From assembly GCF_009900745.1 (NCBI RefSeq), contig NZ_WXVU01000018.1, positions 1-64,000 of the forward strand: a stretch of 64,000 nucleotides of DNA. Direction: 5' to 3'. Of the stretch, positions 24,615 to 33,432 are shown piece by piece. Under the pieces are notes generated by a model, which searched no databases, was not told the DNA's origin, and saw nothing but the letters and a program-made list of their open reading frames with translations. How positions within the stretch are numbered: position 1 is the stretch's first letter; each line of letters begins with the position of its first letter. The position numbers were made by a program, and so were the translations under genes. This stretch comes from Chryseobacterium sp. c4a. GTDB lineage: Bacteria > Bacteroidota > Bacteroidia > Flavobacteriales > Weeksellaceae.

Positions 24615-25394
24615 TTATGGTTTAAATACCTGATATTGATTTTTAAATTTCTGATAGCTCTGCTCGTCAATATTGAACTCTCCATACCATACGTAATCGA
24701 AAATGTAAGAAAGATCAGAAAATTCACTTTTTAGATGGGGAACTTTTAATTCTGCGACATAGTCTTTATTTGTTTTTTCAGGATTCCAGTTAATCAGTTT
24801 TTTATCACTCAACTTTTTAAGAATAAATAAGAACTGATAACGAACTGCTGAACGATAATCTCCTGTAAGTTCAAACCTGGCAATGCTCTCAGGAAAGTTT
24901 ATTTCATGGATATTTTCATGCAATTCTTCTACATTCAGATTCAACTTTTTATTCTTTTTACCAAAAATAAAATTCCCATCTTTTCCAAGAATATATTTAA
25001 TGATAAAATAAAGAAGGAACCCAACCAAAATGATCGCAAAAAGGCGAATAACCACTCCTGTAAACTCAGAGGATTTTGTAAAAACCGTATCTCCAAAAAT
25101 ACTACGCAAAATACGATCTACCTTCTTTAGAAGTTTTTGCCAGAATGATTCTCTGGGTTTTGAGACTGAATAATCAAATTCATTTCCTTTATATCTTGAC
25201 GGAACATTTTGCTTAAACTCTTTAGGATACACTGAGTTGTCTGAAACCGGATTCTTCACCAATACAGAATCTGCACGCAGCATATTATGATAATGCCCAG
25301 TCGTATAAAGTGAGTCTTCCATATACCCATCATCCTGAGCTTTTACAAAGCCAAGGGAGAATAAAAACAATATGAAAAAAAGAATTCTACTCAT
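24615..25394 (-). CDS. DUF4129 domain membrane protein
   Basis: A 259-residue protein with signal peptide MSRILFFILFLFSLGFVKAQ, a short external part, one membrane segment (about residues 118-140) and a C-terminal cytoplasmic DUF4129-like region with FELTGDYRSAVRYQFLFILKKL and YDFVWYGEFNIDEQSYQKF. The frame can be extended three codons to TTG at 25403, but the ATG at 25394 gives a proper signal peptide. It overlaps the preceding gene's end by 8 nt, a sign of translational coupling within the cluster. Confidence 0.82.
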   Translation of the reverse strand: MSRILFFILFLFSLGFVKAQDDGYMEDSLYTTGHYHNMLRADSVLVKNPVSDNSVYPKEFKQNVPSRYKGNEFDYSVSKPRESFWQKLLKKVDRILRSIFGDTVFTKSSEFTGVVIRLFAIILVGFLLYFIIKYILGKDGNFIFGKKNKKLNLNVEELHENIHEINFPESIARFELTGDYRSAVRYQFLFILKKLSDKKLINWNPEKTNKDYVAELKVPHLKSEFSDLSYIFDYVWYGEFNIDEQSYQKFKNQYQVFKP

Positions 25395-26349
25395 TGATTC
25401 CAATAGTATCTATTTCCTCAAGTTCTACTTTTTGATGAAGGTCTGTTCTACTATCATAGTACATTAATCCAGCATTTACATACAACAGATTAGAAAGGAA
25501 GAATGAAAGCAGCATTGAGATTCCATAAAATACAAAAAATGCAATCCCAAAACCTCCTGTAAAAGGATCTTGCTCAAAATTTCCATCCGGAGATGTTGTC
25601 AACATCGAACCATAAAAAAAGATCATTGGGATATATGTAAATACTGAACTTGCTATAGATATTATAATAAACATTACAAACGATGCAGCCCAGTATTTCC
25701 AGTATGGAGATTTCTCACTTCCATTAGGATAAGAAAACTGTGAACGGATAGAATAGCTCAAACTTTCCATAAACCCTCTTCCTGAATTAAAATAATCGTA
25801 CATCAAAAATGTAACGACATTAAATATGGTAGGATACACCAGCATTACAATAAAAATCCCGATAATAACAAAGATCAGAAGATAAGAAAACCCTAACACA
25901 AATAAAGATAAAGGTGCTACAATAAACGTCATTCCAAGACACAGCTTAGCAATTTTACCTAAGTTCTTTTTGAAGTCTCCTAAAATCTCATCTGTTTTTA
26001 TACTTTTTGCTCCCTGTGCTATTCTTTTCAGGTAAAAAATGGGATAAAGATAATTGATAATAGCCAATAGCATAAAAAGTAGAAATGTTATGATTCCCAC
26101 AACAATCAGTACTCCTGAATTATTGTCAAAATATTGATCAAAATAATAGCTATCACCATTGATATTGGAACCGAAAATTTGAGAAAAAAGTTCTCTATAT
26201 CCAAAAATAAAGACTGTTACCATTAAAATTAACAGTAAGCCATTGATCAGAATATAATTTTTAAAATAATTCTTTCCGTATAATTTGAAAAAGTTGAAAC
26301 TATCACTGATGAAAGTTCCAAAGTCTCTTTTTTTATAAAATTGTATCAT
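25387..26349 (-). CDS. Multi-pass membrane protein of the SpoIIM/MoxR cluster
   Basis: A 320-residue hydrophobic protein with about six membrane segments (for example LINGLLLILMVTVFIFGY, VVGIITFLLFMLLAIINY and a Gly/Phe-rich run near the C-terminus). The start at 26349 (MIQFYKKRDFGTF) is preferred to 26394, because the longer frame would overlap the SpoIIM gene by 62 nt. No catalytic motif is seen. Similar proteins accompany SpoIIM-like proteins in flavobacteria. Function unknown. Confidence 0.75.
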   Translation of the reverse strand: MIQFYKKRDFGTFISDSFNFFKLYGKNYFKNYILINGLLLILMVTVFIFGYRELFSQIFGSNINGDSYYFDQYFDNNSGVLIVVGIITFLLFMLLAIINYLYPIFYLKRIAQGAKSIKTDEILGDFKKNLGKIAKLCLGMTFIVAPLSLFVLGFSYLLIFVIIGIFIVMLVYPTIFNVVTFLMYDYFNSGRGFMESLSYSIRSQFSYPNGSEKSPYWKYWAASFVMFIIISIASSVFTYIPMIFFYGSMLTTSPDGNFEQDPFTGGFGIAFFVFYGISMLLSFFLSNLLYVNAGLMYYDSRTDLHQKVELEEIDTIGINE

Positions 26350-27316
26350 TAACGTGTTTATTAGTTTTTTTATTGACAATGGATGGATATACAAAATAGT
26401 AGAATCCTATAACAGCCAGAGATCCCAGAATAATGATCAAATTTAGGATTACAGGCATTCTCAAAGCATGTCTTGTCACATATCCTTCAATAATTCCAGC
26501 ACAGATAGTAAAAGGAACAGTGCTTAAAAATATTTTAAAAGAATCTTTAAATCCTTTTTTAAAAGAATTAAATCTCGAAAAGGTTCTTGGAAACAGAATA
26601 GATGCTCCTAAAATCAATCCACACATAGCTTCTACTACCATAGCAAAGATTTCAAAAACCCCATGAAGCCAAATTCCTCTTGCACTGTCTTTTAAAGCTC
26701 CGTAATCATAGAAAAAATACTGAAAAGACCCCAGCATTACACTATTGGAAAGTAAAGCAAATAGGGTTCCTACTCCTCCTGCAATTCCGTAAATGTATAA
26801 TTTAGCTCCAACCTGAATATTATTGAAAATAATTCCGATAGTTGTTCCCCAAGTTGTACCACTCTGATACACCCCTACTGCATTATTCTTTTTAATATTT
26901 TCGATCGTTTCATTTACATAGCTTTCTCCAAGAATAATATTAACAAATTCTTTGTCATAAGCTGCAGAAATTACTCCTATTAAAGTAAAAAGCACAAAAA
27001 ATAAAAAGGCATATAACAGATACCTCCGATACTGATACACAAGTAACGGAACCTCAGTTTTAAAGAAATAAACCAATCTGTTCTCCTCTACTCTTTTGGT
27101 TTTATAAATCTTTTGGAAGATTTGTGAAGAAAGGTGATTCAGATAAACAGTTGTATTGCTTTTAGGATAATAGGTCTGAGCAAAAGAAAGATCATTGATC
27201 AGGTTAATATACAATGAAGACAGGTCATCAGGATTTTTTTTAATTTTCCCATCAATAACCTGTTCTATTCCCAACCATTTTTCTTTATTTTGTTTAATGA
27301 AATAAACTTCTCTCAT
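26333..27316 (-). CDS. SpoIIM-like membrane protein
   Basis: A 327-residue protein with a soluble N-terminal region (about 1-100, MREVYFIKQNKEKWLG) and several membrane segments that match the stage II sporulation M family: NNIQVGAKLYIYGIAGGVGTLFALLSN, FFYDYGAL and HGVFEIFAMVVEAMCGLILGASILFP. This organism does not sporulate; the family is widespread as an envelope membrane protein next to RDD proteins. First gene of the minus-strand cluster, 28 nt from the divergent RDD gene. Confidence 0.86.
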   Translation of the reverse strand: MREVYFIKQNKEKWLGIEQVIDGKIKKNPDDLSSLYINLINDLSFAQTYYPKSNTTVYLNHLSSQIFQKIYKTKRVEENRLVYFFKTEVPLLVYQYRRYLLYAFLFFVLFTLIGVISAAYDKEFVNIILGESYVNETIENIKKNNAVGVYQSGTTWGTTIGIIFNNIQVGAKLYIYGIAGGVGTLFALLSNSVMLGSFQYFFYDYGALKDSARGIWLHGVFEIFAMVVEAMCGLILGASILFPRTFSRFNSFKKGFKDSFKIFLSTVPFTICAGIIEGYVTRHALRMPVILNLIIILGSLAVIGFYYFVYPSIVNKKTNKHVNDTIL

Positions 27317-27344
27317 AATTGTAAAGGCTAAAATAATAAAAATT

Positions 27345-28094
27345 ATGTCTCAGATCGCGATAAATACCTCACAAAATGTAAATATTAACTTCAATACTGC
27401 AAGTGTTGGAGAAAGAATGCTTGCATTTATCATTGATCTCCTGATAAGGGTTGCATACATCCTAGTTGTCCTTTATTTATTTTTCAATATTTTTGATTTG
27501 GGATATTTATTGAACGGTTTAGACAGCTGGTCAGTGATGGCAGTATATATCATTCTTACCTTTCCCACCTATATTTATCCTGTTGTTTTAGAAAGTTTAA
27601 TGGAGGGGCAAACTCCGGGAAAAAAACTGATGAAGATCCGAGTGGTAAAAATCGATGGATACCAGGCTAGTTTTGGGGATTATCTTATCCGTTGGGTATT
27701 CAGACTTATAGATGTCTCTTTTGCCGGCGTAGTAGGTTTAATTTCAATGATTGTTTCCAAAAATAATCAGCGCTTAGGAGATATTGCTTCTGGTACAGCG
27801 GTAATTTCGCTAAAAAATAACATCAATATTTCTCATACTATTTTAGAGAATATCAACGAAGATTATGTACCCTCATTTCCTCAGGTTATTGCTTTGAGTG
27901 ATAACGACATGAGAATCATCAAGGATAATTATACCAAAGCTTTAAAAGTAGATGACCGACAAATCATCAGTAAACTTTCCGATAAGATCAAAAGTATTCT
28001 GAAACTGGAAATAGATCCGACCAAGATGACGGAAAGACAATTTATTAATGTTATTATCAAAGACTATAATTATTACACAGGGAAGGATAATTAA
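27345..28094 (+). CDS. RDD-family membrane protein
   Basis: A 249-residue protein. The RDD domain is at residues 18-150, with GERMLAFIIDLLIRVAYILV (R/D signature), TPGKKLMKIRVVKIDG and a C-terminal RWVFRLIDVSF. About three membrane segments are followed by a charged cytoplasmic tail of about 90 residues. RDD proteins have been linked to ion transport in some bacteria, but here the role is unknown. It is divergent from the SpoIIM gene, an arrangement common in Bacteroidetes, and a shared 28-nt promoter region implies joint control. Confidence 0.88.
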   Translation: MSQIAINTSQNVNINFNTASVGERMLAFIIDLLIRVAYILVVLYLFFNIFDLGYLLNGLDSWSVMAVYIILTFPTYIYPVVLESLMEGQTPGKKLMKIRVVKIDGYQASFGDYLIRWVFRLIDVSFAGVVGLISMIVSKNNQRLGDIASGTAVISLKNNINISHTILENINEDYVPSFPQVIALSDNDMRIIKDNYTKALKVDDRQIISKLSDKIKSILKLEIDPTKMTERQFINVIIKDYNYYTGKDN

Positions 28095-28187
28095 TACAAT
28101 TGTCAATACCCGCTTTTGTTTCATAAGTAAATAGTAAATAAGAAAACTATTGCCCAGAATACATTTTATCAGTCCTCATAATTTTCG

Positions 28188-28195
28188 TATCTTTA
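28188..28195 (+). promoter_or_regulatory. -7-like box before the small GNAT gene
   Basis: TATCTTTA, one base from TAnnTTTG, 20 nt before the ATG at 28216. It lies inside the longer TTG-started frame and so argues for the later start. Confidence 0.35.
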
Positions 28196-28215
28196 ATAAT
28201 AATAAACCCTCTATC

Positions 28216-28506
28216 ATGAAATTTGAAAACAACAGATCAGGAAATGGCGGAGTTCTTACTCTGAATAATGATGTAAAAGAAGTAGGAAGATTAACCTATA
28301 CCATTTTTCCTGAGGATCAAAAACTGATCATTTCTTTTGTGCTGGTTCATCCTGAATTTGAAGGACGAGGAATGGGAAAATTCTTAGTAGAAGAGGCCAT
28401 CAAATTTGCAAGAGAAAATAGCTGGAACGTTTATCCGCACTGTTCCTATGCTAGAGCAGTGATGATGAGAATGAATGATGTAGAGGATATTTTCTTAAAG
28501 AATTAA
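28216..28506 (+). CDS. Small GNAT-family N-acetyltransferase (YidJ/COG2388 type)
   Basis: A 96-residue minimal GNAT protein, MKFENNRSGNGGVLTL onward. The acetyl-CoA loop is visible as VLVHPEFEGRGMGKFLVEEAIKFAREN (Q/R-x-x-G-x-G as EGRGMG), followed by VYPHCSYARAVMMR with a conserved Cys. These small enzymes are common and have no assigned substrate. The frame is open to a TTG at 28150, but the ATG fits the family length. Its last 12 nt overlap the convergent glycosyltransferase gene. Confidence 0.85.
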   Translation: MKFENNRSGNGGVLTLNNDVKEVGRLTYTIFPEDQKLIISFVLVHPEFEGRGMGKFLVEEAIKFARENSWNVYPHCSYARAVMMRMNDVEDIFLKN

Positions 28507-29466
28507 TACTTCATTCACCAGAATTTCTTCAATATTATCTGGATAATCAACCTTCAGATGATGATCGGATGCAACCCATTCCATAATTTCCTGAAGTTGT
28601 AACACTTTAGAATTCGGAATTCCCATTTTATCCAAAGCACAAGCATTACATTCCTGTTCATATTGATTATGAATAGGAATCACAAACAGTTTTTTATCCA
28701 TAAAAAGGGCTTCTGCGGGAGTTTCAAAACCTGCATTACAAAGAATACCCTCGCAGCCTTCAAAATATTTCAGATATTGAGTTTCATCGATTGGAAATAC
28801 TTCTACATTTTTTACTTTAACCTGTACTTTACTATATTTTGAAAATACCTTCCACTCTACCGGAATCTTTCTTAAAACCTTAATGATGTTTTCATCGGCA
28901 AAACTTGGAAGATAGACAAGATAATACCCTTTCTTATATGGATTAAGGTTTCGGATTTTTCTTCGGATTACAGGCTTTTTAATTTGGGAATGATAATTTT
29001 CAAAATGAAAACCAATCTTTCTTTCACTAGGAACGTAGTATTTCAAAATCATTTCTCCCAGAAAATCTTTTTTATCAGGTTTGGGAGTTTCGGAAAAACT
29101 CATAGATGCCTGATGGCTAAGTTCAATCATAGGAAGTTTCTTCAGCTTAGAAGCCCATCCCGTTAAAGGTTCATAATCATTGATGATTAAATCATATTGA
29201 GATAGCTCTAAATTCTTGATTGTTTTGGCAGCATCAATAAATTTATTATCCGTAAACGTTTTACGATAGGATAAACCGCCTGTTTTGTTATAAAGAAGAG
29301 AAATACCTCTATATTGAAAATTAATGTCAAAATCAGCCTTTAATTGCGATTGGTGCCCACTAATAAGTGTATCTACCGAAGCATATTTTTTGAGTATCGG
29401 AATAATCTCCTGTGCTCTAGCTACGTGCCCGTTCCCGGTACCCTGAAATGCATACAGAATTTTCAT
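28495..29466 (-). CDS. Glycosyltransferase (GT-B fold)
   Basis: A 323-residue protein starting MKILYAFQGTGNGHVARAQEII, a Gly-rich GT-B N-terminus like MurG and MGT enzymes. The C-terminal half has the sugar-nucleotide pattern CEGILCNAGFETPAEALFMDKKLFVIPIHNQYEQECNA, with an acidic residue and a Gln where UDP-sugar binds. It starts within the stop codon (TAATG) of the LpxH-like metallophosphatase, so translation is coupled. The pair suggests a glycolipid or outer-envelope step; acceptor and donor are unknown. Confidence 0.82.
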   Translation of the reverse strand: MKILYAFQGTGNGHVARAQEIIPILKKYASVDTLISGHQSQLKADFDINFQYRGISLLYNKTGGLSYRKTFTDNKFIDAAKTIKNLELSQYDLIINDYEPLTGWASKLKKLPMIELSHQASMSFSETPKPDKKDFLGEMILKYYVPSERKIGFHFENYHSQIKKPVIRRKIRNLNPYKKGYYLVYLPSFADENIIKVLRKIPVEWKVFSKYSKVQVKVKNVEVFPIDETQYLKYFEGCEGILCNAGFETPAEALFMDKKLFVIPIHNQYEQECNACALDKMGIPNSKVLQLQEIMEWVASDHHLKVDYPDNIEEILVNEVLIL

Positions 29467-30290
29467 TAAGTAAAATTAGTTACGATTTTTAAAAGCTCGG
29501 AATTATCCATCTCCTGAATTTCTTCTACTTCATCATCTTTCAATAAATGTTTATGGTCGTCGTAATAAAAAATCTTCCATTCTTTATTATGATATTCCAA
29601 AGCGGACAGATTTTCGATCCAGTCACCAGAGTTCAGATATGTACAAGATCCTTTTTTATTGACAACTTCCCGAATTTGCGGTTGATGAATATGTCCGCAA
29701 ACCACATAGTCATAATGATTATCAATGGCCAATTCGGAAGCTGTAAGTTCAAAGTCACCAATGTACTTCACTGCTTTTTTCACATTATTTTTAATTTTTT
29801 TTGAAAATGAATATTTTTCTTTACCCATTTTCTCTAAAAACCAATTCACTACATTATTGATGATGATTAAAAGGTCGTATCCTTTTCCGCCAAGTTTGGC
29901 AATCCATTTAGAATGTTGGACTGATGCATCGAAAACATCGCCATGAAAGATCCAGGTTTTCTTCTGATCAATTGTCAGACAGATTTTATTACAAACTTTG
30001 AGTTTTCCCAATTCAAAGTCAGTAAACTTACGGAACATTTCATCATGATTACCTGTAATATAATAAACATCCGTATTCTTAGTAGCAAATGAAAGGATCT
30101 TTCGGATCACTTTCAAGTGAGGTTTAGGGAAGTAAGACTTTTTGAATTGCCAGATATCAATGATATCACCATTCAAAACCAAAGTTTTAGGCTGTATAGA
30201 ATTGAGGTATCTCAGCAATTCCTTAGCCTTACATCCATAAGTTCCCAAATGAACATCCGATATGACAACTAACTCAACGTTTCTTTTCAT
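29466..30290 (-). CDS. LpxH-like metallophosphoesterase
   Basis: A 274-residue calcineurin-type phosphoesterase with all metal-site motifs: DVHLG (residues 12-16), GDIIDIW, GNHDEMF, HGDVFDASVQHSKW and GHIHQPQIR. This set is like UDP-2,3-diacylglucosamine diphosphatase (LpxH/LpxH2), which cleaves the pyrophosphate in lipid A synthesis, but cytoplasmic relatives with other substrates exist. Coupled to the glycosyltransferase by a 1-nt-shared TAATG. A lipid-envelope role is inferred. Confidence 0.85.
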   Translation of the reverse strand: MKRNVELVVISDVHLGTYGCKAKELLRYLNSIQPKTLVLNGDIIDIWQFKKSYFPKPHLKVIRKILSFATKNTDVYYITGNHDEMFRKFTDFELGKLKVCNKICLTIDQKKTWIFHGDVFDASVQHSKWIAKLGGKGYDLLIIINNVVNWFLEKMGKEKYSFSKKIKNNVKKAVKYIGDFELTASELAIDNHYDYVVCGHIHQPQIREVVNKKGSCTYLNSGDWIENLSALEYHNKEWKIFYYDDHKHLLKDDEVEEIQEMDNSELLKIVTNFT

Positions 30291-30427
30291 CCGTATATTT
30301 TTCAGCTTTTAATTTGCCGGATGGAACGCCTTCTATTTCTTCAGTATCAAAAAACATCAAGGCGTTTCATAGTTTTTTACAAAGAAACTAATTGAAAGTT
30401 AACTGTATATGAATGCTATATTATTTT

Positions 30428-31168
30428 TTATAAAGAGTTCATTAGCTCTTCTGTGATCTCCATGTTGTGATAAACATTCTGAACATCGTCATCATCTTCG
30501 AAACGCTCAAGCATTTTCATATTGGCTTTGAACTGCTCTTCGTTGACTTCTTTTGTATTATTTGGAATTCTTTGCAATTCTGCACTTTTTGCTTCAATTC
30601 CAAGTTCATCCAATTTGTGAGATAAAGAACCGAAATCTTCAAAAGCTGTAGTAATCATTACTTCCTCTTCGTCCTTTTCTACATCTTCAGCCCCACCATC
30701 AATCATTTCCATTTCGAAATCATCCCATTCCATTTTAACCTGAGCTAAATCGATTGTAAAAATTCCTTTTCTGTCGAAGATAAATGCTAGTTCACCATTT
30801 TTACCAAGGTTCCCATCAAATTTATTAAAAATAGCTCTTACATTCGCTACAGTTCTTGTTGTATTGTTTGTAGTACATTCTACAAAAAAGGCAACACCAC
30901 CTTGTCCATAACCTTCATAGGTAACTTCTTCGTAGTTTTCAGCATCTGCACCACTCGCTTTTTTAATCGCTCTTTCTACATTATCCTTGGGCATGTTTGC
31001 CCCTTTCGCGTTTTGGATACATCTTCTCAATGCCGGGTTAGCTTCAGGATCTGTTCCCCCTGCTTTTACTGCTAATGCAATATCTTTACCTATTTTAGAG
31101 AAAGTTTTGGCCATTTTATCCCATCTGGCCATTTTAGAAGCTTTTCTATATTCAAATGCTCTTCCCAT
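30428..31168 (-). CDS. YebC/PmpR-family protein
   Basis: A 246-residue YebC/TACO1-type protein: MGRAFEYRKASKMARWDKMAKTF with the family start, NPALRRCIQNAKGANMPKDNVERAIKKASG, YEGYGQGGVAFFVECTTNN and a C-terminal acidic stretch FEDDDDVQNVYHNM. The family has been described both as DNA-binding regulators and, more recently, as ribosome-associated factors that help translation through proline stretches. Monocistronic, with a -7 box at 31189-31196 just after the OmpA terminator. Confidence 0.94.
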   Translation of the reverse strand: MGRAFEYRKASKMARWDKMAKTFSKIGKDIALAVKAGGTDPEANPALRRCIQNAKGANMPKDNVERAIKKASGADAENYEEVTYEGYGQGGVAFFVECTTNNTTRTVANVRAIFNKFDGNLGKNGELAFIFDRKGIFTIDLAQVKMEWDDFEMEMIDGGAEDVEKDEEEVMITTAFEDFGSLSHKLDELGIEAKSAELQRIPNNTKEVNEEQFKANMKMLERFEDDDDVQNVYHNMEITEELMNSL

Positions 31169-31188
31169 TTTTAATTTTTAAATTTCAA

Positions 31189-31196
31189 CAAAATTA
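31189..31196 (-). promoter_or_regulatory. -7 box of the yebC-like gene
   Basis: TAATTTTG on the minus strand, an exact TAnnTTTG, 20 nt before the ATG. No -33 TTG at proper distance. Confidence 0.4.
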
Positions 31197-31208
31197 CTTA
31201 AAAGTCTA

Positions 31209-31244
31209 CAAAAAAAAAATACCTCCAAAAAAATTGGAGGTATT
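31209..31244 (-). terminator. Terminator of the OmpA-family gene
   Basis: An 11-bp stem (AATACCTCCAA / TTGGAGGTATT) with a short A/T loop, then ten T on the minus strand. Confidence 0.9.
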
Positions 31245-31263
31245 CATTATTTAGAAAAATTAA

Positions 31264-32775
31264 TTATTTTTTCTTTTTAGCAGCAGCTTTTTTCTTAGCT
31301 GGAGCTTTACCTTTTTTCACTACAGTCTTCTTCACTACTACGTCTAGATCAGATTTCTTAAGTGCATCCCAAGCAGCACCGTTGATAGCTTCAACAACTA
31401 CTTTTCTGTCAACCATTCTGTCAGCGTCAGAAGCTTTTGCAGGAACTTGAGCATCTCTAGAACCAACACCAGTTGATTTTAATTGGTTACCGTCAACTCC
31501 TCTAGCTTCAAGAGCACCTACTACAGAAGCAGCTCTTTCTCTTGAAAGTTTCAAGTTGTAAGCAGCAGCACCTTTAGCATCAGTGTGACCTGTTACTAAG
31601 AAAGTACCATCCTTAGATTCTTTAATAATTCTAGCAGCCTCATCTAGCTTAGTGTTAGATTCTGGTCTGATAGTAGCTTTGTTAAAGTTGAACAAGATAC
31701 CTTTAAGAGCACCTGTAGCATCTTTAGCAATTACGTCTTTTGGTTTAGGACATCCGTTGTATTCTGGAAGACCTGGAACTGTAGGACAAGCATCGTCTTT
31801 ATCAAGGATACCGTCACCGTCTGTATCTGGCCAAGGACAACCTTTGTTTTCAGCAGGACCTGCTACTGTAGGACAAGCATCATCTTTATCGATAACACCG
31901 TCACCGTCTGTATCTGGCCAAGGACAACCGTTGTTTTCAACTGGACCAGCTACATCTGGACATTGATCGTCTTTATCTGGAACTCCGTCACCGTCTGTAT
32001 CAGGACATCCTTGGAATTCTGGAAGACCTGGTGTATCTGGACAAAGATCGTCTTTATCTAGGATACCATCCTTATCTCTATCTCTGTTTCCGAATCTGAA
32101 TAAGATAGATGCAGAAGCTTGCCAGAAGTTAGCAACTGTAGACTTATCACCTGGAGTTGATACATAATCTCCTTGGATACCAAGACCGAAGTTTTTAGTT
32201 ACCCAGAAGTTAGCACCAGCACCAGTAGCTACTGTAAAATGGTTAGCTTTACCAGCCTCGTTACCATCTTTTCCGTTAGGAACAGCTCTATCTAATACAT
32301 TACCATTAGCATCAAGACCATTTTGTGGGAAAGATTGCCCAGTATAGTCATGTCTAAGGTAGTTAGCACCAACTCTTAAATATGGATCAAACCAAGATTC
32401 TTCGTTCCATAAAAGACCAGCACCGTGAGCCTGGAAACCAAGACCTGTCATTAGGAAAAATTCTTTCCCCATGTTGAATCTTTTGTTTTCAACATTTCCA
32501 ACAGAAGTTTGCCAGTCAATAACTAAACCTTTACCAACGTTTCTAGCAACTGTTAACTTAGATAGTGGAGGTGTAATAGAATAACTGTTCATGTTGAACA
32601 GGTTCTTTGTCAAATTTTTCGCAGAGAACGTGTTACCGAATGAAGATCTTGCTGCTACGTGGTTTTCAGCGTGAGCACCAACTCCGATTAACCACGGATT
32701 GTTGGTAGTCTGTGCGAAAACAGTAGAGGCAACGGTAAGCGCCAATGCTGAAATTCCTAATTTTAGATTTTTCAT
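31264..32775 (-). CDS. OmpA-family outer-membrane protein with thrombospondin type 3 repeats
   Basis: A 503-residue envelope protein: signal peptide (residues 1-21, ending VFAQ), an N-terminal barrel-like region (about 22-235), then four to five calcium-binding thrombospondin type 3 repeats (DRDKDGILDKDDLCPDTPG, DTDGDGVPDKDDQCPD and similar, about 236-340), and an OmpA peptidoglycan-binding domain (about 345-470: LFNFNKATIRPESNTKLDEA, VTGHTDAKGAAAYNLKLSRERA). It ends in a Lys/Ala-rich tail (KKGKAPAKKKAAAKKKK), unusual for an OmpA domain. Strong terminator and expected high expression. Confidence 0.95.
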   Translation of the reverse strand: MKNLKLGISALALTVASTVFAQTTNNPWLIGVGAHAENHVAARSSFGNTFSAKNLTKNLFNMNSYSITPPLSKLTVARNVGKGLVIDWQTSVGNVENKRFNMGKEFFLMTGLGFQAHGAGLLWNEESWFDPYLRVGANYLRHDYTGQSFPQNGLDANGNVLDRAVPNGKDGNEAGKANHFTVATGAGANFWVTKNFGLGIQGDYVSTPGDKSTVANFWQASASILFRFGNRDRDKDGILDKDDLCPDTPGLPEFQGCPDTDGDGVPDKDDQCPDVAGPVENNGCPWPDTDGDGVIDKDDACPTVAGPAENKGCPWPDTDGDGILDKDDACPTVPGLPEYNGCPKPKDVIAKDATGALKGILFNFNKATIRPESNTKLDEAARIIKESKDGTFLVTGHTDAKGAAAYNLKLSRERAASVVGALEARGVDGNQLKSTGVGSRDAQVPAKASDADRMVDRKVVVEAINGAAWDALKKSDLDVVVKKTVVKKGKAPAKKKAAAKKKK

Positions 32776-32852
32776 AGAATTAAATGATTAAATAATTGAT
32801 AATGCAAAATAAATATAATTTTTCTTTATATACAAAGTTTTTCAAATGATTT

Positions 32853-33314
32853 TTAACTTTTCTTTAATATTCTGTCCAGGTTCCGCTTATTTTCTCTATC
32901 TTTAATGGCCTCTCTTTTATCGAAAAGCTTTTTCCCTCTACCCAGCGCTATCAGCACCTTTGCTTTCCCTCGATCAGTGATATATAATTTCAAAGGTATA
33001 ATCGTGTTTCCTGCATCTTTTAACTTTTTTTCAAGTTTTTGCAATTCTTTTTTGTGCAAGAGCAATTTCCGTTCCCTTTTTGTTTTATGATTGTAAAAAG
33101 TTCCTAATTTATACTCATCAATCATCATGTTGATGATGTATAATTCCCCATCAATAAACTGACAGAACGATTCTGTGATAGATGCTTTGGAAGAGCGTAA
33201 AGATTTTATTTCCGTACCCGTTAAAACCATACCTGCTTCGTATTCTTCAAGAATTTCATACTCAAAACGTGCTCTTTTATTTAATATGTTAACTGTTTTC
33301 TCAATCTTCATCAT
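32853..33314 (-). CDS. smpB: SsrA-binding protein SmpB
   Basis: A 153-residue partner of tmRNA in trans-translation that rescues stalled ribosomes. Signs are VNILNKRARFEYEILEEYEAGMVLTGTEIKSLRSSKASITESF (OB-fold core), LLHKKELQKLEKKL, and a C-terminal basic tail with GKKLFDKREAIKDRENKRNLDRILKK. Two possible ATGs (33314, 33311) lie next to each other. The tmRNA gene itself is not in this window. Confidence 0.97.
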   Translation of the reverse strand: MMKIEKTVNILNKRARFEYEILEEYEAGMVLTGTEIKSLRSSKASITESFCQFIDGELYIINMMIDEYKLGTFYNHKTKRERKLLLHKKELQKLEKKLKDAGNTIIPLKLYITDRGKAKVLIALGRGKKLFDKREAIKDRENKRNLDRILKKS

Positions 33315-33404
33315 TTTAAAATTTCGTTAATGAAATATATAAAAAATACCATACATTTAAAAACTTGACTATTATATTATTACAAAATACCCAAATTCTT
33401 TTCG

Positions 33405-33412
33405 TATTTTTG
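33405..33412 (+). promoter_or_regulatory. -7 box of the ABC-F gene
   Basis: TATTTTTG, an exact TAnnTTTG, 20 nt before the ATG. Confidence 0.45.
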
Positions 33413-33432
33413 CGCCAAATTTACAAAACTAT

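Noticed and set aside
27942..28124. Minus-strand 60-residue frame at the end of the RDD gene
   Set aside because: Antisense shadow with no motif.
30324..30370. 8-nt inverted repeat AACGCCTT / AAGGCGTT between the metallophosphatase and yebC genes
   Set aside because: The loop is about 30 nt and no T-run follows; it may be chance. Nothing else was seen in 30291-30427.
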